Shown: one piece after another, positions 48,888-59,600 of the stretch | Layout: each line of letters opens with the position of its first letter | Position numbering within the stretch: the first letter of the stretch is position 1 | Assembly: GCA_029207755.1 (NCBI GenBank) | Contig: JARCOQ010000002.1 | Location: forward strand, 115,454,375 to 115,518,374 | Length of the DNA: 64,000 nt | Direction: 5' to 3' | Origin: Chamaea fasciata | Taxonomy: Eukaryota; Chordata; Aves; Passeriformes; Sylviidae | Notes under the pieces: generated by a model | The model's input: only the letters and a program-made list of their open reading frames with translations | What the model was told of the DNA's origin: nothing | The model's database searches: none | Made by a program: the position numbers and the translations under genes

Positions 48888-49684
48888 CACAGGTCTGCAA
48901 ACAGTGACTCAGTGTGACTTCCAGGTGCTGGCTCAGGGAATCTCTCTCCATTTCCTTTAGTCTTGCTTCACCCCACGAAAGAGAAACTTCTGAGGTGTAT
49001 CCAGGCTGGGATTCATTTCACCGAGCTCCAGCCGTCTGTGCGTTGTGTGTCTGTGTCTGACACAGTCACGGCGTATATCTCTGCCATCGAGGAGGAAAAA
49101 AACAGCTGTTCCTGGGCTGTGATTCACCCTCCTGGCTCGGCCGGGATGTCTCCCTAAGGGTGAAACAGCTTGAACCCCACAAGTGGCAGCAGAGTCTGCA
49201 GTCTAGACAGGCAGCTCCGAGGTCGACAGCTCCGCTGTGGAGCTCTCAGGTGGGCTGGGTTCTGCAGACAGCCTCATTACACCCTGTACACAATTAACAG
49301 GAGGAGTGGCGGCGTTTCCAGGGCCCCATCTCCCTGCCCAGGCCAGGCTGGGTTTTACCTGAGCGCTGCCCCCCGACCTGAGCCCTTCGGGGAGAGCTCG
49401 GGGGTGGGAATTCAGCAGCACGAAGTGGATCAAATCTCCCCCCCCCCGCCGCCCCGAGCTGTTGAACTTCACCTTGCCGGGGTGACACCGGGTGATTCTC
49501 TGACTCAGCCCAGGGCTCAGCTGAACCCGAGCCTTGCCCTCCCCGTGCTCCAGCTTAAAACCGGGATTGCGGGAATTCCTCGGGGGGCAGTGGGGATCAA
49601 GGATTTCATCAGCTGGGGGAGGCATTCCCGGAGCTGGAGCGGCTCGGGGAGAGCCCCTGGAGCAGCTGAAGGCCGGGGAGGGCA
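48888..49684. other. RUNX1: Intron sequence without recognised features
   Basis: Moderately GC-rich; a C run lies at 49438-49447. No element recognised. Confidence 0.5.
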
Positions 49685-49940
49685 CAGGTGGGACAGGAGT
49701 TGTCACCTGGCAGGGATTTGCTCCGGTGGGGCAGGAGTTGTCACCTGGCAGGGATTGCCACCCGTGGAACAGGAGTTGTCACCTGGCAGGGATTGCCACC
49801 CGTGGAACAGGAGTTGTCACCTGGCAGGGATTTGCTCCGGTGGGGCAGGAGTTGTCACCTGGCAGGGATTGGCCCCGGTGTCACCTGGCAGGGATTGTCA
49901 CCGGTGGGACAGGAGTTGTCACCTGGCAGGGTTGGCACCG
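49685..49940. repeat. ~41-bp minisatellite, six to seven copies
   Basis: Units contain CAGGAGTTGTCACCTGGCAG followed by GGATTGCCACC or GGATTTGCTCC. Period is about 38-43 bp. Each unit carries an E-box CACCTG. Confidence 0.9.
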
Positions 49941-51756
49941 GGGGAAGCTCCCACAGGTGATTCCCCTCCGGATGGGAGAGATCGGATTTCTCCCTGCGGG
50001 TTCACGGGGACAACAAAGAAGCGGTGACCTCTCCAGGAGGTGCCATCCCCTTGTCCCTGCGGGTGTCGCCTCCCAGGAGGTCACGGCGGGGCCAGCGGTG
50101 ACATCAGCCGCGCTGCCGTGTCCCTGAAGTCCCGCTGTCCGTCTGGCCTTGGGGACACCCCCCCAGCTTAGGGCAGGACACGGCAGCGGCACCGAGTCTG
50201 GCGGCTCCTCCCGGAGCAGGGCAAGGTCAAGGTTGAATTCTTTTTTATTTTCATTCCTCTCCCGCGCGGGGAGGGAGGGAGGGAAGAGGAGGAAGGAGGT
50301 GGGACGGAGTCTCCCTCTTGAACAAATACCTGCAGCTCTGCCGGGCTGACTCACACCTTGCGAGACAAAGAACAATGCGGCTTTAATCGGCCAAAACTGC
50401 GCTCTCCGAGCCGGGCTGTCACCGGCACGGCGGCGATTCGCCCGTCCGCCGTGACGCCGGGCCAGGAGGAGCAGCCGAGGGATGGTTTGTGCTCCTCCGA
50501 GCACTCTGTGTACCGACCTGCCGGGATTGTGAAATCCCACTTCTCACACTCCTGCTGCTGGGCGCTGACAGGGTTGGTTTTTTGGTGTTTTTGGTTTTTT
50601 TTTTTTTTTTTTTTAGGGGACCCCACGGAATGCTGCTCGGTTTTTTTTAGGGTGCTCTTTCAGGCAGCATTAAACTTGAGGGATGAACATTCCTCTCCTT
50701 TATCCCCAAAATATCCACAGTTGCTTTTTTTCCCTGCCGCCTTCAATATCACCTCCAAATAAATAACCTTGCTGTCGCTGCAGCACCAACTTTATGACGT
50801 GGATGCGAGGAGACTGAAGGAAAAATTTTAAAAAGCAGCTTTTGGGGTAAACTCCTTTAGTTTTCCTCCTTCCCTGGCAGCTCCCTTTAAAGAAAAGCTG
50901 GTGGAAAAGTCTTCACCGGCACAGCAACAACAGCCTCAGCCGCCTCGTTTGAAAGGTTTCTGCTCGAGGCTGATGTTTGTTCCTTATCTCAGGAGGCGAT
51001 GCCTGAGCGTGGAGAAACTCCCTCACTCCTCCATCCCAAAGGGTTTTTATTTTGAGTCTCCAAAACTCCTCCAGCCTCCTCAGCACTCCACAGAACTCCA
51101 GGAACAGTGAAATAAAACGAGAGCAAACACTGAGGGAGGAGGTCCCTGTCAAAAATCCCTTTTTTTTCCGGGGATTTGGGAGCCTCTCCCAGCCCAAACC
51201 CCGCAGCCACGCGTGTCTGTCACCGTCGCTCTCAGCCAGAGCGGCTCCTGTCACCTGTCAGCAGCCTCCAAGGGGCTCCGGAGAGAGCAGGGAACGCTCC
51301 TCTCCCATAAATTCCCAGTGGAAAAAGAGAAAACTTTTGGAAAACTCTCCCCCGGGGGCAAAACTTCCATCCCGGCGGTGTCTCCGTGCGGTGCCCCCGG
51401 TGCCACAGGCTGGCACCTGGTGGGGAATCACCCCTCAAAAAAAAAAGAAAAGTGGAATTTTACATTTCTCTCGGGAATTTTACAGTTCTCTCGGTAATTT
51501 TCCAGTCCCAGCGCCGGGAGGGCTGAGAATGCCAGCCTTGTGCGGCCGGACTGGACTCGGCCGTCGGAAAGTCCCCCCTTTATTTATGCTAATGACTAAT
51601 TGCTTCAGCTGCCGGGACTGCCACACCTTTTTTTTTTTTTCTTTTTTCTTTTTTTTTTTTTTTTTTTTCGCTGGGATTTGCTGGCGATTGAGTCATTTTG
51701 CATGCCTGGCTCCTGAGGGAAGAGGAGGTCAGAGGCATTCCAGACCGATTCCCCCA

Positions 51757-51789
<33 letters not shown>

Positions 51790-52114
51790 TGCTTTCCCGC
51801 TGCTCCACCTGGAGCTGCTGGGGCAGGAGAACCAGTGGGGAAAAGAGGCAGAGCCGTGAGGCGACGGTGAAAGCAGGAGGGAAAGGCCAAACTGGGATTT
51901 TTAAATTTTTTTGGGCTTTTTGGCATCTTCCTTGCCGAGCACAAAAGCGCACGGAGCGTTTCTGTGCTCACAGGTCATTTCCTCGATTAGGCAAGACACC
52001 TCCGTGAATGAACAAGAACGAACAAGGCCGTTCCTGCCTCACGCTCCCGAGGAAAAGCGAAGCGACACCGGGAGAAAGTTTCCCTTTGGAAAGATCGGCA
52101 AATCCCACCAGGGG

Positions 52115-52153
<39 letters not shown>

Positions 52154-52649
52154 AAGGGAGAGGGATAAATCCCGGCTTTTTTTCAGGGCAATTCAAGAGC
52201 TCGTGTGCCTCGAGTTTGGCAGCAGCGAGCCGATCTCAGCTTTCCCCCAGCCCGTGCCCGCTGTCAGCTGCGGCCTCTCCCATTCCAGGCCGGAATTGCG
52301 GAGCCGCTTTTGGGTTGTTTTTTTGTTGTTGTTGTTGCGTGTGACTGACAGGAATCCGCTCAGCCTGCCAGGGAAAAGCCTGGCAGCGGCGGTTTCGCAA
52401 CTCCCGAGGATGGGCCGGGGGTTTTGGGCTGACGGAATTAGCGCTTAATGAAGCGCTCAGCGCTCCGGGCTGCCCGCGCCGCCTTCCCCCAGTCCCGGCT
52501 GGGCTAAAATTAAAAAAAAAAAAACAATCATTTGGAGGAGTCACTGCTCCTTGTGGGAGGGTTTCTGGGCAGGTGATGGTGGTTTGGAGCGGGCAGGTGT
52601 GATTTGGGAGGCAGAGAGGTGAGATAGGGCAGGCAGCCGGGCGGGAAGG
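49941..52649. other. RUNX1: GC-rich intron sequence with homopolymer runs
   Basis: CpG-rich pockets (e.g. 50380-50470) are interspersed with long homopolymers: T at 50587-50614, 51651-51668 and 51759-51788, A at 52115-52151. No gene recognised. Confidence 0.5.
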
Positions 52650-53538
52650 GAGGTGGGAGTGAGAGGGGGATGAAGAGAATGAGAGGAGGATGAAGATGGC
52701 AGCGAGAGGAGGAGGAAGAAAATGAGAGGAGGATGAAGGTGGGAGTGAGAGGAGGATGAAGGTGGCAGGGAGAGGATGAAGGGAATGAGACGAGGATGAC
52801 GGCGGCAATGAGAGGAGGATGAAGGGAAGGAGAGGGGGATGAAGGCGGCAGTGAGAGGAGGATGAAGGCAGCAGTGAGAAGGGGATGAAGGTGGAAATGA
52901 GAGGAGGATGAAGGGAATGAGAAGGGGATGAAGGTGGCAATGAGGGGAGGATGAAGGTGGTAGTGAGGGGGGATGAAGGTTGCAGTGACAGAGGGATAAA
53001 GGCGGCAGTGAGAGGAGGATGAAGGTGGCAATGAGAGGAGGATGAAGGCGGCAGTGACAGAGGGATGAAGGCGGCAATGAGAGGAGGATGAAGGTGGCAG
53101 TGACAGAGGGATGAAGGTGGCAATGAGAGGAGGATGAAGGCGGCAGTGACAGAGGGATGAAGGCGGCAGTGACAGAGGGATGAAGGCGGCAATGAGAGGA
53201 GGATGAAGGCGGCAGTGACAGAGGGATGAAGGCGGCAATGAGAGGAGGATGAAGGCGGCAGTGACAGAGGGATGAAGGCGGCAATGAGAGGAGGATGAAG
53301 GTGGCAGTGACAGAGGGATGAAGGTGGCAATGAGAGGAGGATGAAGGCGGCAGTGACAGAGGGATGAAGGCGGCAGTGACAGAGGGATGAAGGCGGCAAT
53401 GAGAGGAGGATGAAGGCGGCAGTGACAGAGGGATGAAGGCGGCAATGAGAGGAGGATGAAGGCGGCAGTGACAGAGGGATGAAGGTGGCAATGAGAGGAG
53501 GATGAAGGCGGCAGTGACAGAGGGATGAAGGCGGCAGC
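52650..53538. repeat. 23-bp minisatellite with 46-bp dimer structure, ~38 copies
   Basis: Units GATGAAGGCGGCAATGAGAG(GAG) and GATGAAGGCGGCAGTGACAG(AGG) alternate over the right half; the left half is more degenerate. The minus strand has no stops in any frame, producing three overlapping false frames of 316-454 codons. Confidence 0.96.
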
Positions 53539-53845
53539 CTGGCCCATCCCGAGGTGTACCTGCTCCCCGCCGTCCCGCCCCGCTCCCCGGCCTGACTCAC
53601 ATCCTGCCGCTGCTTCCCGCAGCTTCCAGGAACGCCGGATCATCCCGGGCTGCGGGCTGGGAGCAGCAGCAGCGACACTCCGCTGTGACCCGCGGTGACA
53701 CACCGAGCTCTCCCTGCGCTCCAGGGACTCGGCCACATGCACATTTCCCCGGCAGCTCCCGGGATCTGTCACCTGCTGCGGATTCGGGGCTTTTAACGCG
53801 GCGTTTTCTGCTCAGAACACACGAATCTTTCCTTTTAGCCAGCGC

Positions 53846-53878
53846 GGGGTGGTTGGTTGGTTGGTTGGTTGGTTTGTT
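53846..53878. repeat. (GGTT)n microsatellite
   Basis: About seven GGTT units. Confidence 0.9.
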
Positions 53879-54039
53879 ATATCGAAATAGGGAGGGGATT
53901 TTTTGCTGTGACCTCAAGGGAAAATCTGACCTGGGGTTTATGAATCACCTGCTGAAAATTGCTGATTTATGGTTTCCTAGGGCCTGACAGGACGGCATTG
54001 ATTTTGGAGAGATCTTTTAGTTTTTCCAAGAGAAATTGT

Positions 54040-54185
54040 GGAATTCCCATCCCTGGCAGTGCCCAAGGCCAGGTTGGACACTGGGGCTTGGAGCAGCCTG
54101 GGACGGTGGGAGGTGTCCCTGCCCATGGATGGGCTTTGAGGTCCTTCCCATCCCAAACCAGTCTGGGATTTTGGGATTCCACGAG
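54040..54185 (+). mobile_element. CR1 LINE 3' fragment
   Basis: 'catccctggcagtgcccaag', 'ggagcagcctgggacggtgg', 'accagtctgggattttggga'. Confidence 0.9.
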
Positions 54186-54761
54186 AGGCACGGCTGTGCT
54201 TCACATTGTACCCCCTCCAAAAAAGGATCCCATGGAATCACCATCCCAAGACTTTCTGTTTCTGTGTGCCAGTGATTTCTACATCCTCTGGTTTTGGGGG
54301 AGTTTTGGAGCTTCTGTGAGAGCTCAGGAGTTGTGCTGTGCTTTTGTCAGAGACCTGTATCGCCCATACTTGGTGCTTTACTGCAAATATTTGGTTAAGT
54401 TACAAACTCTGGGGTTTTTTTCTTGCATTAAAGGCTAATTTTTATTTGTAACGGTTATTTGAAATTTAGTTATAATTAGTATATGAAACCCCACTGCCTT
54501 TTTTTTTGCTTGATTTTTATTGCACAATTTTAATACAGTGATTTCATCGTGATTTTTTTCTTTCATTTTACCTATTAAGCGATTTAAATGCATTTATTTT
54601 TATTTTCCTCACCACGTTTAAATTGAAATTAGGCTCGATATCAAAACATTGAGTACGTTGAGTATATTGACAGGCCACGGTGAACAATAACTCACTTTTT
54701 TAGAATAATCTGCATCCTTGTGCATCACATCTTGTGCTGTGCGAAGGAAGTTCTTACAGCC
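54186..54761. other. RUNX1: AT-rich intron sequence
   Basis: Nothing recognised; strongly AT-rich at 54420-54720. Confidence 0.5.
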
Positions 54762-54852
54762 AGAGAATGGTTTGCGTTGGGAGGGATCTTAAATCTCATC
54801 TCTTTCCCATAAATCTCATGCCCCTGCCCCGAGCACCGACACCATTCAGGGC
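54762..54852 (-). mobile_element. CR1 LINE 3'-end fragment
   Basis: 'agagaatggtttgcgttggg' and 'agggatcttaaatctcatct' are a CR1 terminus in minus orientation. Confidence 0.7.
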
Positions 54853-54994
54853 ATCAGGTTACTCTGTGCTCTGTCCTTGGCTCTCAAAAACACCTTTGGA
54901 GCCAAATTCTGCTCCGTGTGACACCGAGCACGGCTCCTTCCCTGGCAGGGCTCTGTGGGCAACGATGGCTTTGGGTCCTGGCAGATCCACCTGG

Positions 54995-55408
54995 GCGTGG
55001 GGCTGTGAGGATGAGGAAGGTCCTGCAGGGGCCATCCAAGGGGAGGCCGAGGGAATTTGGATTGTCCAGCTGGAGGAAAGGAAAGGGGGGAGACTCACTG
55101 GGATTGCAGCTCGTGCCAAGGGACAGCTCCGATCTCTGCTCCTGGCACAGGGACAGCACCCAGGGAGGGGCTGGAGCTGGGCCAGGAGGGATTGAGGGGG
55201 GATTTTGGGGAAAGGCTCTTCTCCCAGAGGGTGCCGGGCACTGCCCAGGCTCCCCAGGGAATGGGCACGGCCCCGAGGCTGCCAGAGCTCCAGGAGCCTT
55301 TGGACAGCGCTGCCAGGGATGCCCAGGGGGGATTGCTGGGGCTCTGGGCAGGGACAGGGTGATCCCTGTGGGTTTATTCCCACTCAGGATGTTCCAGGAT
55401 CCCATGCC
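54995..55408 (+). mobile_element. CR1 LINE 3' fragment, ~410 bp
   Basis: 'ttggattgtccagctggagg', 'tgccaagggacagctccgat', 'gaatgggcacggccccgagg', 'gatccctgtgggtttattcc', 'actcaggatgttccaggatc'. Same subfamily as 46.5 and 48.6 kb. Confidence 0.93.
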
Positions 55409-55534
55409 CCCTCCTGTGCATCCCTCTCTTGGACACCCCTGAGCCTCAGGGATGCATTTTTAGGCAATTCCCTGTCGGGGACAAACAGGAGCCGTTCCCA
55501 GAGTGCTGTGAGGGCTCCGGGAAGCCACATCTCG

Positions 55535-55830
55535 GTGTTTTTTGGGGGGGTTCAGAGGTGTTTTGGGGCGTTCAGAGGTGTTTTTGGGTGCGTTCAGGTG
55601 GATTTGGGGGGTTCAGGGGCGTTTTGTGGCGGTTCAGGGACGTTTGGGGGATTCAGGGATGTTTTTGGGGAGGTTCAGGGGTGTTTTGGGGGGCTCAGGA
55701 GGGGTTTGAGGCGGTTCAGGGATGTTTTGGGGGATTCAGGGGTGTTTTGGGCGGGTTCAGGGGTATTTTGGAGGTGTTTTAGGGGGTTCAGAGGTGTTTT
55801 GGGGGGTTCAGGTGGGTCCGGGATGATTTT
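55535..55830 (+). repeat. G-rich minisatellite, ~24-30-bp unit
   Basis: About eleven units of the form GGTTCAGGGGTGTTTTGGGG with many G runs of four or more on the coding strand. It abuts the CpG island. The G runs could form G-quadruplexes in DNA or pre-mRNA (inference). Confidence 0.9.
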
Positions 55831-56240
55831 GGGGTCGCGGGGCCGGCGCTGCCTGGAGCGCCAGCGCCACCCAGCGGCCACACCGCGCAACTGCCCCAAT
55901 CCGCGGCCACAGCTGGGCCGGCGAACATCTGGCAAAACATCTGGAAAAACAGCTGGAAAAGCAGCCGGGAAGGCGCGAAAACGCGCGCGAGCACCCCGCC
56001 AAGGGTTGGGACCCGCTCTCGGTAGGTTTTTGGGGGTTTTTTTGCGCCCCGTCCCTCCCTCCCCACGGAGCGCGTTTGGCGGAACGGCTCGAGGGTTGCG
56101 CAACATCCGCGCGGGGTTAATTACAGCTGTTAATTACGGCTGCCGGAGAACGCCGCGATTTCGGGGCCGTAAAACAAGACGGGGCACGAAAAGATGGTTC
56201 AATAGCCGGCGTTTAATGGGGTGTTAGGCGGCAGGGAAGG
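55826..56240. promoter_or_regulatory. Intronic CpG island-like stretch with E-box repeat
   Basis: About 400 bp dense in CpG (for example GGCGCGAAAACGCGCGCGAG) in an otherwise CpG-poor intron. E-boxes CATCTG (55926, 55938) and CAGCTG (55950) recur every 12 bp within a 12-bp repeat. Further on, TTAATTA-CAGCTG-TTTAATTA-like sequence (56117-56136) places an E-box between two homeodomain cores. It could be an enhancer or an alternative promoter; no TATA box or start site is evident. Confidence 0.4.
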
Positions 56241-57339
56241 GGACGGCGGAGAGCTCGTGACTGCGGCAGAGGTGTGAATTATTGCACCACAATCCTGGCC
56301 CTGCGGGGGTTGGGTGCAATTAGCAACCGTTGTCATGTTCGAAACGCCTTTTCTCACACTATTAAAAAAAAAAAAAACCAAGCAGAAATGGAAAGTAATC
56401 GCTACTGGGAGGACCGGTGCCCGACTTCGCTGGTTTGGTGGTGTTTTGAGCTGCTTTTCAATGATTTTTTTTGGGGGGGGGGGATCCTGTTTGGTTTGAA
56501 AACTGCGTGGACTCAAAAGCCTTGAGGTTGTTTCCCCGTGTCGAAGCAGCTCTCCCTGGAAATCTCTTCAGAGATACTCCGAGCTGGGAAGCAACTCCCG
56601 GTTATTTGCACCAGATTTTCACCAGACTAACTCCAACCACTTGGGTTTCCCATGCCAAGCTACCAACTCCCGAGCCCTCTTTATCTGGGAAGCAGGAAAG
56701 ACTTTGTTGCTTTTTTTAAAATGTGTTCAATTCCAACCCGTTCCAGTTTAATTTGGGGAAACCTGAAAACTGAAGCAAAGCAGATATCCCCAAAATAAAA
56801 TATTGCTTGAGGCCCTTGATCCGGCAGCTGGAAATGCAAACCTTGACTTTACCGGGTCCGCCTCTCGGTACTGAAACTGGGCCATAAAAATGCAATCCCA
56901 GGGATGAGTTTTCTCCCCTTCTCATTAAAAACCCGGGAGGGTGATGCCTGGGGTTATCAGCACAACCTGCTTTCACGTGTGCACATCTATAATTCACTAG
57001 ATTAAACATCCCTCGGCGGAGTGCGGCTCCTTAACCAGGCTGATGGCAAAAAGGGAATCTTTGCAAGAGCGAATTCAGGGATGGGGAGTGCAGGTAGCAA
57101 GACAGAAAATTGATTCGTCGTTTGAGCCTTCACTTAAGACAGACTTAATGGGATGAGGAGATTAATAAAGGAGGTCTCTGGGGCTGCTGGCTCTGCTTTA
57201 GGGACCCCAGGGGTCAAGATAACAGGAAATGGATGAGGCAGGTCAGGCACTTCCAGGATTTTTGTGGATGTCCTTACAGAGATTTTTGCTTTGTTATTTG
57301 TTTTTTAGTCAAGATGCTGCACTGATGGTTTTTTTCCTT
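56241..57339. other. RUNX1: Intron sequence without recognised features
   Basis: Unique-looking; an A run at 56362-56375 and a G run at 56473-56482. Confidence 0.5.
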
Positions 57340-57800
57340 CTGGGGTGCATTGGGATGAGCATTCCCAGCAGGTCAGGGAGGGATCCTGCCCCTGTGCCCA
57401 GCCCTGGGGGCACCTCTGGCTGCTGTGTCCAGCCCTGGATCCTCAGCACAGCAGGGACAGGAGCTCCTGGAGCTGAGGAAGGGCCTGGAGCATCTCCGTG
57501 CCCGGGAGAGGCTGAGGGAGCTGGGGCTGCTCAGCCTGGAGAGGAGCCCCAGGGAGAGGGGACATCGGTGTCCCTGGGTGTCCCTGAGCGTCCCCTGGGT
57601 GTCCCTGGCTGTCCCTGGGTGTCCCCTGGGTGTCCCTGGGTGTTGCTGAGCCCAGCAATTCCCCTGAAATCCTGCCCTGGGCAGTGCCCAGCCCTGAGCA
57701 GACTGTCCCGAGAGGCTGTGGGGTCTCCTCCCTGGGGACATCCCAGAATATCCACAATCCCTGAGCTCTGGGGTGACCCAGAGGTGGCACTGGTGACCCC
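57340..57800 (+). mobile_element. CR1 LINE fragment including the end of its reading frame
   Basis: 'gggtgcattgggatgagcat' and 'tcccagcaggtcagggaggg' belong to the late reverse-transcriptase region; 'ctggagcatctccgtgcccg' and 'gaggctgagggagctggggc' follow. An internal ~8-18-bp repeat of GGGTGTCCCTG expands 57568-57645. The end has 'gaggctgtggggtctcctcc'. Confidence 0.88.
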
Positions 57801-57951
57801 CCGGTCCCTCTGACCTCACCCACCCCGGGGTGCTCGTTTCTGTAGCACTTTAAAGAAAGGAACCAGATTTAAATCCATTCTTAGTGTTTGGGAAACCTGG
57901 GGCAAGATCTTGCTTCCTCCATCTTTTCGTGCATCTTCTTAGTGGTGTCCG

Positions 57952-58443
57952 TGGGATTCTGGAATTCTGGGATTCCAGGATTCTGGGATTCTGACATTCC
58001 AGGATTCTGAGATTCTGGAATTCCAGAATTCTGGGATTCTGAGATTCAGGGATTCTGACATTCTGAGATTCTGGAATTCTGGGATTCCAGAATTCTGGGA
58101 TTCTGACATTCCAAGGTTTTGGAATTTTGGGATTCCAGGATTCTGGGATTCTGACATTCCAGGATTCTGAGATTCTGGAATTCCAGTATTCTGTGATTCT
58201 GAGATTCAGGGATTCTGACATTCTGAGATTCTGGAATTCTGGGATTCCAGGAATTCTGGGATTCTAGGATTCTGAAATTCCAAGATTCTGGAAATCTGGG
58301 ATTCCAGGATTCTGGGATTCTGACATTCCAGGATTCTGAGATTGTGGAATTCCAGAATTCTGAGATTCAGGGATTCGGGGATTCTGGAATTCTGGGATTC
58401 AGGGATTCCGGAATTCCAGGATTCTGGGATTCTGGGATTCCAG
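57952..58443. repeat. 8-bp tandem array related to the CR1 tail
   Basis: About 61 octamers of the type GGATTCTG, with variants GAATTCCA, ACATTCCA, AGATTCTG and AGATTCAG in near-perfect 8-bp phase. The CR1 3' end carries an 8-bp repeat close to ATTCTATG, so this looks like its expansion. Confidence 0.93.
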
Positions 58444-59600
58444 GATGCAGCTGAGCAGAGCCCTTGAAAAGGAGGTGACAGAGGGACCTGGCAGGGCACA
58501 GGAAGAGGCTGACAAGGACCTGGCAGGGCACAGCCGAGGCTCCCCAGGCAGGAGGACGGGATGAGGCAGTGTCCATCCCTTGGCTGGAATTCTGTGTTGG
58601 AATTCCAGTCCTGGGATTCCTGCATTCCCGAAATCCACGGCTTGCCTGCTGAAATCAGGGAGCCACGAGTGAATTCACCCCACTTCAGAACCAAAATCTG
58701 CAGCGTCACCCCAGCCCAGGGCTCACTCTGGGGATGCTTTGGGGTGTTTATTTTGATGCCACCCCCTGGAGGTTGAATTCCCTCCTTTAAAAAAACTCTG
58801 ACCTTTAAAAAACTCTGACCATAAATTAACAATTTATCATGACGTTGCAGTTCAGACCACGACAGGTTTTGTGCTCTTTTTTTTTGCTCCTCCTGAAGCC
58901 CGTTTAATGCAGTTGGATGTCGCTTTTTTACCAACATGAGTCAACTGATTTCGTTTGGAAGGAAGGCTGCCTGAGGGGAAAAAAATAAATTAAATATTAA
59001 TAACATCTGAATTTGAACTTGTTACTCAGCAGAAAAAATCTAACTTCAACCTGCAGCTTCACCAGTGAGCTTTTGAAAAGCTGGAGGGCTTTTTTGGGAT
59101 TTGGGGTTTTTTTTGTATAAATCCTGCCTCGTAAGCAGATGGGACAAACAAAATGTAAAACTCGTCTCCTTAAAGAACAACAAAAGAATATTTTCCAGAT
59201 GGGCTTTCTGATGGGAGATCAAAGTCCCCATCTCAGACTTGGGAAGTTTCCCTTCCTTGCTGCTATCAGTTTTATCTGCGTGCAGATCACCCAGCATTTG
59301 TTGGGTTGTTTGGTTTTTTTTTCAATAAAGGCAATTGTCTTAAAGGAGCTGCAGGAGGATGCTCTTAAAGCTGAAGAAAATAGAGAAGATTTTACTAAAA
59401 ATAGGGGAGAAAAAGAATCTGAGGTCTCCTTGATGTCCTGCATGACAGGTTTTTTTACTAAAAGAGTTGTGAACACAGAGCCCCAAAGACTCCGGAGGAA
59501 TTTTCCCCCTTGGAAATTTTAATCTGGTTTTCCCTCTCTTCTTCTCTGGTGTTAGGGCATGGGCTGGATCCTAAAGGTTGATGAAAAAGTGTCTTCCAAA
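58444..59600. other. RUNX1: Intron sequence without recognised features
   Basis: Contains a short GACCTGGCAGGGCACAG duplication at 58487-58530 and no recognised gene. Confidence 0.5.

Noticed and set aside
52236..53772. Overlapping minus frames rich in LPPSSSSHCRLHPSVT
   Set aside because: Translation of the 23-bp minisatellite in three frames.
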